Part shown: piece by piece, positions 42,286-50,641 of the stretch
Position numbering within the stretch: the first letter of the stretch is position 1
How the letters are laid out: each line of letters begins with the position of its first letter
Assembly (NCBI GenBank): GCA_963838795.1
Contig: CAWISL010000005.1
Location: forward strand, 62,001 to 126,000
DNA: 64,000 bases
Reading direction: 5' to 3'
Source: JAIBJN01 sp963838795
GTDB taxonomy: Bacteria; Actinomycetota; Thermoleophilia; Gaiellales; Gaiellaceae
Notes under the pieces: generated by a model
Seen by the model: only the letters and a program-made list of their open reading frames with translations
What the model was told of the DNA's origin: nothing
The model's database searches: none
Program-made: the position numbers and the translations under genes

Positions 42286-43233
42286 CTATTCGCCGTCCCA
42301 GTAGTCGAGCTCGGGCAAACGCGTCATCAGGCCGACGCCGCGGAAATAGACCTTCTTCGAGCGCGGGTACCACGCGATGTCGTTCGGCTCGCGCGTGCCG
42401 TAGGCGAGCAGCTTCATCCCGTCGGCGCCCGCGCGGAACGCATGACCGACCCGCGTGCGCGGCGGGCGCGCGACGACCGAGCCGGCCCGCACCGGGTGCT
42501 CCTCCTCGCCGAGGATGCAGATGCCGTCGCCCTCGAGGACGACGAAGACTTCCTCCTCCGAGGCGTGGCAGTGAACTGGGCAGTTGAGCTTGCCCGGCGG
42601 GATGTCCGAGTGGTTGAGCCCGGTTTCGACCGAACCCGCGGCCGCGCCGAGCTCGCGCGACCTGTCGCCGAACTCGCCGCGGTCGAGGAGCTCTGGCTCG
42701 ACGTCCTCGAGCCGGACGACGTTCGGTGGCCGCTCGCCGGGCTCCGGCAGCTCCGGCTCGGGTAGCGCGCCCTCGAGCTCCCACTGGTGCGTCAGGTCGA
42801 CGTCGAAGAGCGACGGGCCGATCCCGACCTTCTCGATGCGCGGGAACCAGTCGTAGCTGCCGGCCCCCGAGCGCCGCCCGTTCCCGTAGGCGAGCACGTC
42901 GAGGCCGTCCGGCCCGGCGACGAGCGTGTGCGCCGGCCCTGTCGCCAGGTGGACGAGGCAGGTCCCCGGGCCGACCTCGCAGACGACGTCCTCGCCCCGC
43001 TCGGTGCGCTGCCACGACAGGCCCGAGCCGCCGAGCACGAGGAAGACCTCCTCGTGGTCGCCGTGGGAGTGAAGCGGTGTCGAGCGGCAGCCCGGATGGA
43101 TGCGGATGCGGTTCACGCCGACGCCGACCGTGCCGGCGGCGTCGCCCAGGTACCGCCAGGCGGAGTGGATGCCTCCCTCCTCGTGGTCGTGCTCCTCGAC
43201 GTCGTCCCAGTGCACGATGTTGGAGTGACTCAC
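42286..43233 (-). CDS. Bicupin protein
   Basis: 315 residues with two cupin barrels. The first has PLHSHGDHEEVFLVLGGSG and VHLATGPAHTLVAG near residues 55-110. The second has PVHCHASEEEVFVVLEGDG and RPPRTRVGHAFRAG near 215-275. Each has a full HxHxxxxE metal-binding motif. The two halves are alike, pointing to internal duplication. The enzymatic role is unknown (dioxygenase, isomerase or storage). It starts 33 bp from tmRNA-tail copy E. Confidence 0.88.
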   Translation of the reverse strand: MSHSNIVHWDDVEEHDHEEGGIHSAWRYLGDAAGTVGVGVNRIRIHPGCRSTPLHSHGDHEEVFLVLGGSGLSWQRTERGEDVVCEVGPGTCLVHLATGPAHTLVAGPDGLDVLAYGNGRRSGAGSYDWFPRIEKVGIGPSLFDVDLTHQWELEGALPEPELPEPGERPPNVVRLEDVEPELLDRGEFGDRSRELGAAAGSVETGLNHSDIPPGKLNCPVHCHASEEEVFVVLEGDGICILGEEEHPVRAGSVVARPPRTRVGHAFRAGADGMKLLAYGTREPNDIAWYPRSKKVYFRGVGLMTRLPELDYWDGE

Positions 43234-43266
43234 GCCGGGAGTATCCGTGCTCCAGAACTAATGCGA

Positions 43267-43299
43267 TGGAGGCGGCGGGAATCGAACCCGCGTCCGAAG
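43267..43299 (-). repeat. tmRNA 3'-end-like segment, copy E
   Basis: 33 bp identical to 45393-45425, the acceptor 3' strand, complete T-arm and adjoining bases of ssrA. Inward of this the sequence is unrelated to ssrA. The 43,233-43,449 gap around it contains no gene. It lies only 2.1 kb from the intact tmRNA gene. Confidence 0.9.
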
Positions 43300-43448
43300 C
43301 TGCGCGACCTTTCAGCTCACGGAGCCGCTGGAGTGCCGCCCGATTCGAAGCCCTGGCAACTAAGGTAGTCCTGCTCATGGCGCGCGAATGGAATTTCACG
43401 CCTTAGATGCAGCCATGCGCGGTCCGCCTACTGGGGGTACGAGACGGC

Positions 43449-44123
43449 CTACGCCGCAGCGGCCGCGATGAGTACCACGAGCGCGGCGGCCACCACGACG
43501 GGTACGAGGAGCGCTGAGACGAGCGTCGCGATGAGGAACGGCACGCTCAGGAGGGGAAGCAGCGGCGCGTGGGGCGCGAGCAGGTCGCGGGCCGAGCGTA
43601 CGAGCATCGCGAGCCGCCACGTGCTCCCCGGTAGGCGCCGCCAAGCCGGCCGGTCGCGCACTTTCGCGTCCTGCGCGATCGCGCGGAGCTCCCCGGCGTG
43701 CTCGCGCGTCGTGCCCGGGTAGCTGTGGAGCTTTTCGGGCAGTTCGACCACCTCCCCGAGCACGAACGAGAACGCGAGCAGGACGGCCGCCGGAACGGCA
43801 AGCAGGACGCAGAGGGCGACGAGACCGGCCCAGTCTTCCCCGTCGCTCGGGGTCCAGCGGACGAGGACTACGAGCGCGATCGCGGCCGCCGCCCCGAGCC
43901 CGCTGACCCCGAGCGTGCGCACGCCGCGGCCGACCGCACCCGCGAGCGGAGGAACCCGGCGGAGGACGCGGACCGCCTCCCGCCTCATCTCCAGCGCCTC
44001 TCGCCGCGCCGGGCGCTCGCGACCGCCTCCCGCAGACTCGCAGTCCGCGGGCGGTTTCCCGCTCACGAGGCTCCTGAGCCGGTCGCGCGCCCAGCTGACC
44101 CGCGACTCGAGAGTCCGCATCAC
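43449..44123 (-). CDS. Membrane protein of unknown function
   Basis: 224 residues. A basic N-terminal part with coiled-coil character (residues 1-65) is followed by two membrane segments near 70-125 (LGAAAAIALVVLVRW; VALCVLLAVPAAVLLAFSFVL), a soluble stretch, and two more segments in the last 45 residues (LLPLLSVPFLIATLV; VVVAAALVVLIAAAA). No family recognised. It is divergent from the flippase gene. Confidence 0.6.
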   Translation of the reverse strand: MMRTLESRVSWARDRLRSLVSGKPPADCESAGGGRERPARREALEMRREAVRVLRRVPPLAGAVGRGVRTLGVSGLGAAAAIALVVLVRWTPSDGEDWAGLVALCVLLAVPAAVLLAFSFVLGEVVELPEKLHSYPGTTREHAGELRAIAQDAKVRDRPAWRRLPGSTWRLAMLVRSARDLLAPHAPLLPLLSVPFLIATLVSALLVPVVVAAALVVLIAAAAA

Positions 44124-44319
44124 GTCTCCGGTCCAGACCAGCCGAGGGCGCCCGGAAGGTTCGCTCGCATGTCAGGAACCTACCCGCGGGCCGTATAGGG
44201 CCGGTCGTGACATGGGACCCGCGACCCCGTGGCACTCGACCGTCACCTGCGGCGCCGGACCCTCGATCGCGCTCACCGGGCCAGCCTAGGAGGGATCGGG
44301 GAAACTCGCACCGACGGCA

Positions 44320-45390
44320 ATGCGGAACAGGATTTCGAAGCGACACGTGCTCGGCGGCGGCCTCGGGATCGCCGTAATCGTCGGAACGTTTGTATTCGTC
44401 CTGCCGCGCATCGCCGACTACCGCGACGTGTGGGATGTCGTCAAGGGCCTCTCCTGGGCGGACTTCGGGCTTCTCGCGGGAGCGACGGCGCTGAACCTCG
44501 CCACCTTCGCGCCTCCGTGGATGGCCGCGCTGCCGGGCCTCCGCCTCCGCCAGGCGTTCGTCGTCACCCAGGCATCGACGGCCTCGACCTACGTCGCACC
44601 GGCGGGAGTCGCCGTCGGGATGGCGCTGTCGTTCGCAATGTTGCGGGGCTGGGGCTTCGCGGCCGCACCGGTCAGCCTGGCAGTGGCGGTGACCGGCATC
44701 TGGAACCAGCTCGCCATGCTCGCGTTCCCGACCGTCGCGCTCGCGCTCCTGGCGCTGACCGGCACTCCCCACGCCGCGCTCGACACGATCGCGTTCATCG
44801 GGCTTGCGATCCTTGTGGTCGTGCTGGCTGGCTTCGCCGCCGGCCTCAGCACCCCGAGGCTGGCGCGCCGGGTCGGCGACCTCGCGGCCCGAGCCGCTTC
44901 GTCGGGCAAGCGGCTATTCCGGAAAAAGCCGGTGGCGTGGGACGGCGAGGCGTTCGTGCGCTTCCGCGCCCGAACGAACTCGCTCCTCCGGCGCCGCTGG
45001 CACGTACTGACGCTCGCGACGCTCGCCGGGCACCTCACCGTCTATCTGGTGCTGCTCGTGTCGCTCCGCGTCCTCGGCGTCACGGCGGACGAGGTCACCG
45101 CCGTCGAGGCGTTCGCTGCATGGTCCCTCGTGCGCCTGCTCGGCTCGATTCCCATCACCCCGGGTGGGCTCGGCATCGTCGAGCTCGGCCTGACGACCGC
45201 GCTCGTCGGCTTCGGGGGCGGCCAGGCCGAAGTCGTCGCGGCAGTTCTCGTCTATCGCGTCCTGACAATAGTGCCCACGCTCCTGATCGGCCTTCTGACC
45301 GGGGCTACGTGGAAGCGCTACCGACCCGACCATGGACCGGCGGACGCCGCGCCTGGCACGGGGATCCAACCCCGCCAGCGCGAGCCCTGA
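44320..45390 (+). CDS. LPG-synthase-type flippase (UPF0104) membrane protein
   Basis: 356 residues with about 8 membrane segments. Signatures are TYVAPAGVAVGMALSFAMLR and SIPITPGGLGIVELGLTTAL, the PxxPGGxGxxE motif of AglD2/MprF-type transmembrane proteins. The expected role is lipid flipping or glycolipid synthesis. It lacks the kinase-like part of the relative at 28941. Its stop lies 2 bp from the 3' end of ssrA, which is transcribed towards it, and the same CCTGA flank recurs at copy B. Confidence 0.87.
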   Translation: MRNRISKRHVLGGGLGIAVIVGTFVFVLPRIADYRDVWDVVKGLSWADFGLLAGATALNLATFAPPWMAALPGLRLRQAFVVTQASTASTYVAPAGVAVGMALSFAMLRGWGFAAAPVSLAVAVTGIWNQLAMLAFPTVALALLALTGTPHAALDTIAFIGLAILVVVLAGFAAGLSTPRLARRVGDLAARAASSGKRLFRKKPVAWDGEAFVRFRARTNSLLRRRWHVLTLATLAGHLTVYLVLLVSLRVLGVTADEVTAVEAFAAWSLVRLLGSIPITPGGLGIVELGLTTALVGFGGGQAEVVAAVLVYRVLTIVPTLLIGLLTGATWKRYRPDHGPADAAPGTGIQPRQREP

Positions 45391-45392
45391 AG

Positions 45393-45754
45393 TGGAGGCG
45401 GCGGGAATCGAACCCGCGTCCGAAGTCGCACCGTGAAGAGCCTCTCCAAGCTCAGCCTGCCCTTGGATTTCGCCCGCGCGGCCGGTGGGCTGGCGAACCT
45501 ACCGGCGGGCTAGCCGATCCTGAGTTGTCCCGCCTCCGGCGATCAGCGCTCCTTCGGCGGCGAGCCCGTTTTCTGACGCCGGGTTTCCGATCCACGGGCC
45601 GAGACCGGAGCCGACGCGCTACCTAGTTAGGCAGCGAGCGCGAGTTCGTTCTTGTTCGCACTTGCTTTGTTCCCGGTTGTTTAACGAGGCCGACCGGGGA
45701 CCTCGGCTTGCAGCTCTTCCGGAGAACCGACCCCGTCGAAACCGGATCGCCCCC
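45393..45754 (-). ncRNA. ssrA: tmRNA (transfer-messenger RNA)
   Basis: On the minus strand the 5' end reads GGGGGCGATCCGGTTTCGAC, the classic tmRNA start. Its first seven bases pair with CGCCTCC at the 3' end (one G-U pair), leaving discriminator A. CCA is not encoded. The T-arm (GCGGGTTCGATTCCCGC) and helix 2 (CCGGAAGAGC with GCTCTTC-ACGG) are present. The tag reading frame is at 45627-45659. tmRNA with SmpB rescues stalled ribosomes and tags the broken protein for proteolysis. smpB and rnr follow on the same strand upstream. The 3' end is the apparent attachment site for the accessory block at 28.3-45.4 kb. Confidence 0.97.
45627..45659 (-). other. tmRNA proteolysis-tag reading frame
   Basis: Codons GCG AAC AAG AAC GAA CTC GCG CTC GCT GCC then TAA encode ANKNELALAA, preceded in the cell by the alanine carried on the tmRNA itself. 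The LALAA ending is the usual ClpXP-type degron. Confidence 0.95.
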
Positions 45755-45763
45755 AGGCGTCAA

Positions 45764-45769
45764 AGTATA
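45764..45769 (-). promoter_or_regulatory. -10 element of the ssrA promoter
   Basis: TATACT on the minus strand ends 9 nt before the tmRNA 5' end. No good -35 hexamer is seen. The promoter overlaps the start region of the divergent gene at 45773. Confidence 0.6.
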
Positions 45770-45772
45770 GCC

Positions 45773-46180
45773 GTGACCCTCTCGCGCCCTCGCCTCACGC
45801 GAGCTCTCGTCCTTCGAATCGACGCGGTCTCGAACGCCTCTCTGGCGCTCTTCCTGCTCGCGGCCACCTGGGACGGGCTCTACGAGTTCTTCTCCCTGCC
45901 GGTTCCGGAGCCGGCGTTCTACGCGCAAATCCTCGGGGCGGTTCTCGTCTCTCTCGCGATCCTCGAGTGGGTGCTGGCCGGAACGCCCGCGGAGCGAACC
46001 GTGATCTTCGCGGCCGCCGTCGGCAGCTCCCTTGCGGCCTTGATCCTCGCCGCCTGGCTCCTGACCACCGACACCGAGCTCGACTCACACGGCCTCGTCG
46101 CACTCTGGTCGATCACCGCCTTCCTGGTGATCGCAGCGGCGGTCGACGCCGCCGTCCTCAGTCGCGGCCGCGGGACTTGA
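45773..46180 (+). CDS. Small four-segment membrane protein
   Basis: 135 residues from the GTG at 45773. Hydrophobic segments lie near residues 25-40, 50-70, 78-98 and 108-128. An upstream in-frame start would run into the ssrA gene and is rejected. No family recognised. Its start region overlaps the ssrA promoter and its last ~23 bp overlap the smpB end on the other strand. Confidence 0.65.
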   Translation: MTLSRPRLTRALVLRIDAVSNASLALFLLAATWDGLYEFFSLPVPEPAFYAQILGAVLVSLAILEWVLAGTPAERTVIFAAAVGSSLAALILAAWLLTTDTELDSHGLVALWSITAFLVIAAAVDAAVLSRGRGT

Positions 46181-46631
46181 GCGCGCGCTCCATCTGCCTC
46201 TTCGCGTCGCGGTCGGCGATCGTCCGCCGCTTGTCGCGGACGTCCTTGCCGCGGGCGAGGGCAAGCTCGACCTTCGCGCGCCCGTTCTTCCAGTAGAGCC
46301 GCGTCGGGACGAGCGTCAGCCCCTTCTCCTGCACCTTGCCGACGAGCTGGTCGATCTCGCGGCGGTGCAGGAGCAGCTTGCGCTCGCGGTCGGGATCGTG
46401 GTTTTGGTTCGTTCCCTGCGTGTACTCGGGGATGTGCAGGCCGACGAGATAGACCTCGCCGTCGCGGACGTCGCCGAAGGCGCGCTGGAGCGTCGCCTTC
46501 CCGTCGCGGAGCGACTTGACCTCCGTGCCGGTCAAGGCGAGGCCTGCCTCGTAGCGGTCGAGGAGGTGATACTCGTGCCGCGCGCGCCGGTTGTCGGCGA
46601 TCAGCTTGGTCCCTGCGGTCATGGCCTGCAT
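46158..46631 (-). CDS. smpB: SsrA-binding protein SmpB
   Basis: 157 residues from the ATG at 46631; the ATG at 46622 (MTAGTKLIADNRRARHEY) is equally plausible, as neither has a clear ribosome binding site. Family features are EYHLLDRYEAGLALTGTEVK, the conserved GLHIPEY(T) block, and the basic C-terminal tail DVRDKRRTIADRDAKRQ. It binds tmRNA and brings it to stalled ribosomes. It lies about 400 bp upstream of ssrA on the same strand, after rnr. Confidence 0.97.
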   Translation of the reverse strand: MQAMTAGTKLIADNRRARHEYHLLDRYEAGLALTGTEVKSLRDGKATLQRAFGDVRDGEVYLVGLHIPEYTQGTNQNHDPDRERKLLLHRREIDQLVGKVQEKGLTLVPTRLYWKNGRAKVELALARGKDVRDKRRTIADRDAKRQMERALKSRGRD

Positions 46632-46835
46632 TGGACCAAAAAAATTCGCCGAGCCGGGTTCGCTTTCGTCCAGCTCCCCGGCGAACGTTCCGCTTCCGCG
46701 TAGCGCCTACCGGTGAACCTTCGTCCTACTCGCGCCCCGTGCTCGGCGCAAGCGGCAACCTAAAGGGACCGGTCACTCGACGCAAGTGGGTGCGGCGGCA
46801 GTTCTTCGCAAAGAGCGGCAAATATTTCGAGCCGG

Positions 46836-48515
46836 TCATGCGGGGGCGAGCTCGACCTTGCCCTCCCAGCGCTTGAGCTCCGCGACCGAGACCTCGATCG
46901 AGTCTCCGAGACGGTACGCGGAGCCACCGCGGCGGCCGACCAGGGCGGTGCCGAGCGGCGAGAGCTCGAAGTAGTCGCCGGGCAGACGGCGGGCGGGCAG
47001 GTAGCCCTCGAAGACGCCGTCGAAGCGCACGAAGAGGCCGGAGCCGATAGCGCCGACCACCTCGCCCTCGAACGTCGCGTCCCAGCCCTCCTCGAAGAGT
47101 CGGCGCTCGAGGAGCCAGGCGAGGCAGAGATCGTCGGCCCGGTACTCGACCTCGGTGGCGGCGCGCTCGCGGGCCGACGTCCACTCGCCGAGCTCGGCGA
47201 GGTCGCCCGGGAGCTCCACGTCGAGGACGCCGAGCTCCCGCAGGAGCGCACGATGGACCACGACGTCGGGGTAGCGCCGGATCGGCGAGGTGAAGTGGCA
47301 GTACGCACGGCTCGCCAGGCCCGAGTGGCCCAGGTTGCGCGGGTCGTAGCGCGCCTGCTTGAGCGCGCGGAGAACGAGCGCCGGGAATGCCTCCTCCCCG
47401 CGCCCGGACTGCTCGACGTAGCGCGTGACGGCCTCGCTCACCTGCGCGGCCAGGCGGGCGGCCTCGGCAGGCGAGAGGTGCTCGGGCGCCGCGGGAGTCG
47501 GGATGCCGAGATCCGCAAGCTTGGCGAGAAGGAGCTCGACGGACTGCGGCTCGGGCCGTTCGTGAACCCGGTAGAGCGCGTCGCGGCCACGCCCCGCCAA
47601 CAGCTCCGCGACGGCCTCGTTCGCAGCGATCATGAGCTCCTCGACGAGCATGTGCGCAAGCGGCTCGCGCTCGACCCAGGCGCGCTCGACGCCTCCCTCG
47701 CCGTCGAAGGCGAACTCGACCTCCCGGCCCTCGACCCTGAGCGCGCCGCGCCCGAACCGGCGGTCGCGCAGCGCGCTCGAGACCCGTTCCGCGAGCCGCA
47801 GCGATTCCGTCACCTCATCGTCGGCCCGCTCGTGCCCCGCGAGGATCGCCTGCGCGTGGCCGTACGTGAGTCGCTCCCGGCTGCGGATCAGGCTGCGGTA
47901 GAAGCGCGGCATCCCGGGCTCGAGCGCGGTGTCGAACGGGATCTCGACCGTGACGCAGCGACGGTCCTGGTGCGGGCGCAGGCTGCACAGGTCGTCGGAG
48001 AGCTCGTGCGGCAGCATCGGCGCGACGCGGCCCGGGACGTAGACCGAGTTGCCGCGCTCGGCCGCGTCGCGGTCGAGCGGCGAGCCCGACGGAACGTAGG
48101 CGGAGACGTCGGCGATGTGCACCCAGGCCCGCACCCCGCCGGCCGGGTCCGGCTGGAAGGTGAGCGCGTCGTCGAAGTCCTTCGCCCCTTCCGGATCGAT
48201 CGTGAACGCGTAGAGGTGGCGCAGGTCGACGCGGTCGGGCTCACCTTCCGGGGGGAGCGGTGGCGGGGAAGGGTGCGGCCGCTGTACACCCTCGTGCCAC
48301 AGGAGGCCGTCGAGGACGGACTCGATCCGGCTCACCGGGCCGAGAACGCGCTCGAGCCGGGCCCGGCCGCGCCCGAGCTTGACGACGACGAGGTCGCCGA
48401 CCGCTGCCTCTCCGGCACCCTTGCGATCGACGACGACGGGCACGCCGCCTTCGAAGTAGGGCTCGCCGACGAGGAGCTTGCCCTTGCGGGCCAGCTCGCA
48501 GACGAGGAGGTCCAT
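46836..48515 (-). CDS. rnr: RNase R/RNase II family exoribonuclease
   Basis: 559 residues, shorter than typical RNase R because N-terminal cold-shock/HTH parts are reduced. The RNB catalytic domain shows TIDPEGAKDFDDALTF with the four-Asp metal cluster, and the closing FTSPIRRYPDVVVHRAL. A C-terminal S1 domain begins near residue 465 (GWDATFEGEVVGAIGSGLFV). RNase R degrades structured RNA 3' to 5' and cooperates with SmpB-tmRNA in clearing defective mRNA, which fits the gene order rnr-smpB-ssrA. Confidence 0.93.
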   Translation of the reverse strand: MDLLVCELARKGKLLVGEPYFEGGVPVVVDRKGAGEAAVGDLVVVKLGRGRARLERVLGPVSRIESVLDGLLWHEGVQRPHPSPPPLPPEGEPDRVDLRHLYAFTIDPEGAKDFDDALTFQPDPAGGVRAWVHIADVSAYVPSGSPLDRDAAERGNSVYVPGRVAPMLPHELSDDLCSLRPHQDRRCVTVEIPFDTALEPGMPRFYRSLIRSRERLTYGHAQAILAGHERADDEVTESLRLAERVSSALRDRRFGRGALRVEGREVEFAFDGEGGVERAWVEREPLAHMLVEELMIAANEAVAELLAGRGRDALYRVHERPEPQSVELLLAKLADLGIPTPAAPEHLSPAEAARLAAQVSEAVTRYVEQSGRGEEAFPALVLRALKQARYDPRNLGHSGLASRAYCHFTSPIRRYPDVVVHRALLRELGVLDVELPGDLAELGEWTSARERAATEVEYRADDLCLAWLLERRLFEEGWDATFEGEVVGAIGSGLFVRFDGVFEGYLPARRLPGDYFELSPLGTALVGRRGGSAYRLGDSIEVSVAELKRWEGKVELAPA

Positions 48516-48530
48516 CTCGGGCAGAGGGAG

Positions 48531-49739
48531 CTACGCGGCCTTGAGGAACCGGGCCAGCGTGCGGCGGGCGATCGTCAGGCCCTCGTCCTTCTGCGTGAGC
48601 GGGTCGTCGGCAGCGACGACCGACGGCTCGAGCCCGAGGCCGGTGATGTCGGCGCCCGCGGGCGTCAGGTACTTGGCGGTCGTCAGCTTCAGGGCCCCAC
48701 CTCCGAGCAGCGGCGCGATCGTCTGCACGGAGGCCTTCCCGAAGGTGCGCTCGCCGACAAGGGTCGCCCGGTCGTGGTCGACGAGAGCGCCGGCGACGAT
48801 CTCGGCCGCGCTCGCGCTGCCCCCGTTGACGAGCACGACAAGCGGAAGCCTGGAGTGCGTGGCGACGCCGGTGACGCGGTACTCGTGCTCCTCCTCGTGG
48901 AGGCCGTCGGTGCGGCAGACGATGCCGTCCGGGATGTAGATGGAGGCCACGTCGACGGCCTGGGAGAGGAGACCGCCGGGGTTGTCGCGGAGGTCGATGA
49001 TCGCCCCGCTGACTCCCTGGTCGACCAGCTGGGACATGACCTGCTCGAGGCGCTCGGCGGCGCCGGCGGGGAAGGAGAAGACGCGGATGTAGGCGAGCTT
49101 CTCGTCCTTGACGGTGAGCAGGCGCGCGCTCAGGGGCGGGACCTCGATCTCCCGGCGAACGACGAGCACTTTGAGCTGCTTTCGTCTTGCGGGCCGCTTG
49201 ACGCCCAGGTCCACGACCGTTCCCGTCTCCCCCTTTATGAGCGCCAGAGCGCGCTCGAACGGGAGCCCGGCGAGCGACTCGCCATCCACCCTGACGATGA
49301 TGTCGCCCTTGCGTATGCCCGCCTCGCGTGCGGGCCCGGCAGGCGCAGACGTGACCACCAGGCCCGTACGTCCGGGCCCGACGGTCAGCCCGACGCCCGA
49401 GTACGTCCCCTCCGTGTCCTGGCGGAGGCTGTCGTACTCGGCGGTGGTGAGCAGATCGGTGTGGGGATCCTCGAGGCCGGCCAGGATGCCGTTCACGGTC
49501 GTGCGCTCGAGCACCTCGGGCGGAATCCAGCGGTAGTAGGCGGCGGTAAGCTCGGCCCGGACCTCGTCGATCAGCCGGACGGGTCGCTCGGCCCGGACGG
49601 GCGGCGCGGATTGGCTCGTGCCCTGCTCGGTCCGCGTGAGGAAGAAGCCGACGACGAAGGCGCCGACGACGAGCACGAGCGCAGCGAGATAGCCGGCGCC
49701 CCGTTTCACAGGCCGCCCGCCTCGGAAGGATCCGGGCAT
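48531..49739 (-). CDS. S41-family C-terminal processing peptidase (CtpA-type)
   Basis: 402 residues. N-terminal membrane anchor at about 15-35 (GYLAALVLVVGAFVVGFFLT). A PDZ domain follows at ~110-195 (GVGLTVGPGRTGLVVTSAPA, AREAGIRKGDIIVRVDG). The protease core has DLRDNPGGLL, the nucleophile in LVNGGSASAAEIVAGAL and the base in TFGKASVQ (Ser-Lys dyad). It processes extracytoplasmic proteins. It lies 15 bp upstream of rnr and 17 bp downstream of ftsX in one long minus-strand unit. Confidence 0.94.
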   Translation of the reverse strand: MPGSFRGGRPVKRGAGYLAALVLVVGAFVVGFFLTRTEQGTSQSAPPVRAERPVRLIDEVRAELTAAYYRWIPPEVLERTTVNGILAGLEDPHTDLLTTAEYDSLRQDTEGTYSGVGLTVGPGRTGLVVTSAPAGPAREAGIRKGDIIVRVDGESLAGLPFERALALIKGETGTVVDLGVKRPARRKQLKVLVVRREIEVPPLSARLLTVKDEKLAYIRVFSFPAGAAERLEQVMSQLVDQGVSGAIIDLRDNPGGLLSQAVDVASIYIPDGIVCRTDGLHEEEHEYRVTGVATHSRLPLVVLVNGGSASAAEIVAGALVDHDRATLVGERTFGKASVQTIAPLLGGGALKLTTAKYLTPAGADITGLGLEPSVVAADDPLTQKDEGLTIARRTLARFLKAA

Positions 49740-49755
49740 CCCGCGTGCACTGCCT

Positions 49756-50631
49756 TCAGATTCGCAGAAAACGCCGCAGGGTGATACCGGAGCCCGCGGC
49801 TCCGACGAGCAGGCTGACGCCGATCATGACGAAGGCGACGAAGGGGAACGCCCACGGCTCGACGCCGTCGTCCCCGCCGAGGACACGAGAGAGCGCGAGC
49901 CGGTCGGCGATGAAGAGGAGCAGGACGGCGAGCAGCGAGCCCACGAGGCCGCAGAGGAGCCCCTCGAGCATGAACGGCGCACGGACGAACCAGTTCGTCG
50001 CTCCGACCAGCTTCATCACCTCGATCTCGTGGCGGCGGGAGAAGATCGAGAGCCGGATCGTGTTCGCGATCAGGATCACGGAGGAGACGAGCAGGATGAC
50101 GCTGCCGAAGAGCACCGTTCCGCCGATGATGTAGGCCCACCGGAGGACGCGGTCGGCCTTCTCCTCGCCGTAGTCCACCTTCTCGATCCCCGGGGCCAAC
50201 GGCTCGAGGGACGCGGCGAGCTCCTGCACTCGCTCGGCCTCGTTGGGAACCGCCTTGAAGGAAGCCGGAAGAGGATTGCGGGGCGCGTTCTCGGTCAGCT
50301 CCGGGTACCGCTCCTGCATGACCTCCCACGCCTCGTCCTTGCTGATGAAGTCGAACGACTTGACGTCCGGGTTCGAGCTCAGCCGGTTGGCGACGGCATC
50401 GATCTGTCCCTGCGTCGCCTCCTCGTCGCACGTGTTCTCTGTGCAGAAGTAGACGTTGACGACCAGGTCGTCCTTGACGTTGTTCGTCCACGAGAGCACC
50501 CACGTCCCGAGAGCGATGAAGAGGCCGAGCAGGAACATGCCGATCAGCACGGTCATGACCGCGGCGATGCTCGTGGAGAGGTTGGCCCTGATCGAGCCGA
50601 AAGCCTCCGTGACGAAGAGCTTCGCTCTCAT
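49756..50631 (-). CDS. ftsX: Cell-division ABC permease FtsX
   Basis: 291 residues from the ATG at 50631 (MRAKLFVTEAFGSIRANLST), the usual family start; an in-frame start 39 bp upstream would overlap ftsE. Four membrane segments are seen (~25-50, ~165-190, ~215-240, ~265-285), with a large outside loop between the first two containing two cysteines (FCTENTCDEE). FtsEX couples ATP use to peptidoglycan hydrolase activation during division; the loop contacts the hydrolase partner. Confidence 0.93.
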   Translation of the reverse strand: MRAKLFVTEAFGSIRANLSTSIAAVMTVLIGMFLLGLFIALGTWVLSWTNNVKDDLVVNVYFCTENTCDEEATQGQIDAVANRLSSNPDVKSFDFISKDEAWEVMQERYPELTENAPRNPLPASFKAVPNEAERVQELAASLEPLAPGIEKVDYGEEKADRVLRWAYIIGGTVLFGSVILLVSSVILIANTIRLSIFSRRHEIEVMKLVGATNWFVRAPFMLEGLLCGLVGSLLAVLLLFIADRLALSRVLGGDDGVEPWAFPFVAFVMIGVSLLVGAAGSGITLRRFLRI

Positions 50632-50641
50632 CGGGGCACGA

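Noticed and set aside
43379..43408. A tiny frame MAREWNFTP followed by a stop near tail copy E, as a possible second tmRNA tag
   Set aside because: It is on the strand opposite to the tail, lacks an LAA-type ending and has no tmRNA 5' block beside it.
28322..45425. Short frames encoding AAGIEPAQDFNR-, RRRESNPRPK- or GGIRTRVRS-like peptides
   Set aside because: These are plus-strand translations across the tmRNA tail copies. They recur because the RNA-derived sequence recurs, not because a protein is conserved.
46632..46835. A possible tRNA in the smpB-rnr gap (GCCGGGTTCG-like stretch)
   Set aside because: No cloverleaf can be drawn: there is no matching acceptor stem or anticodon arm.
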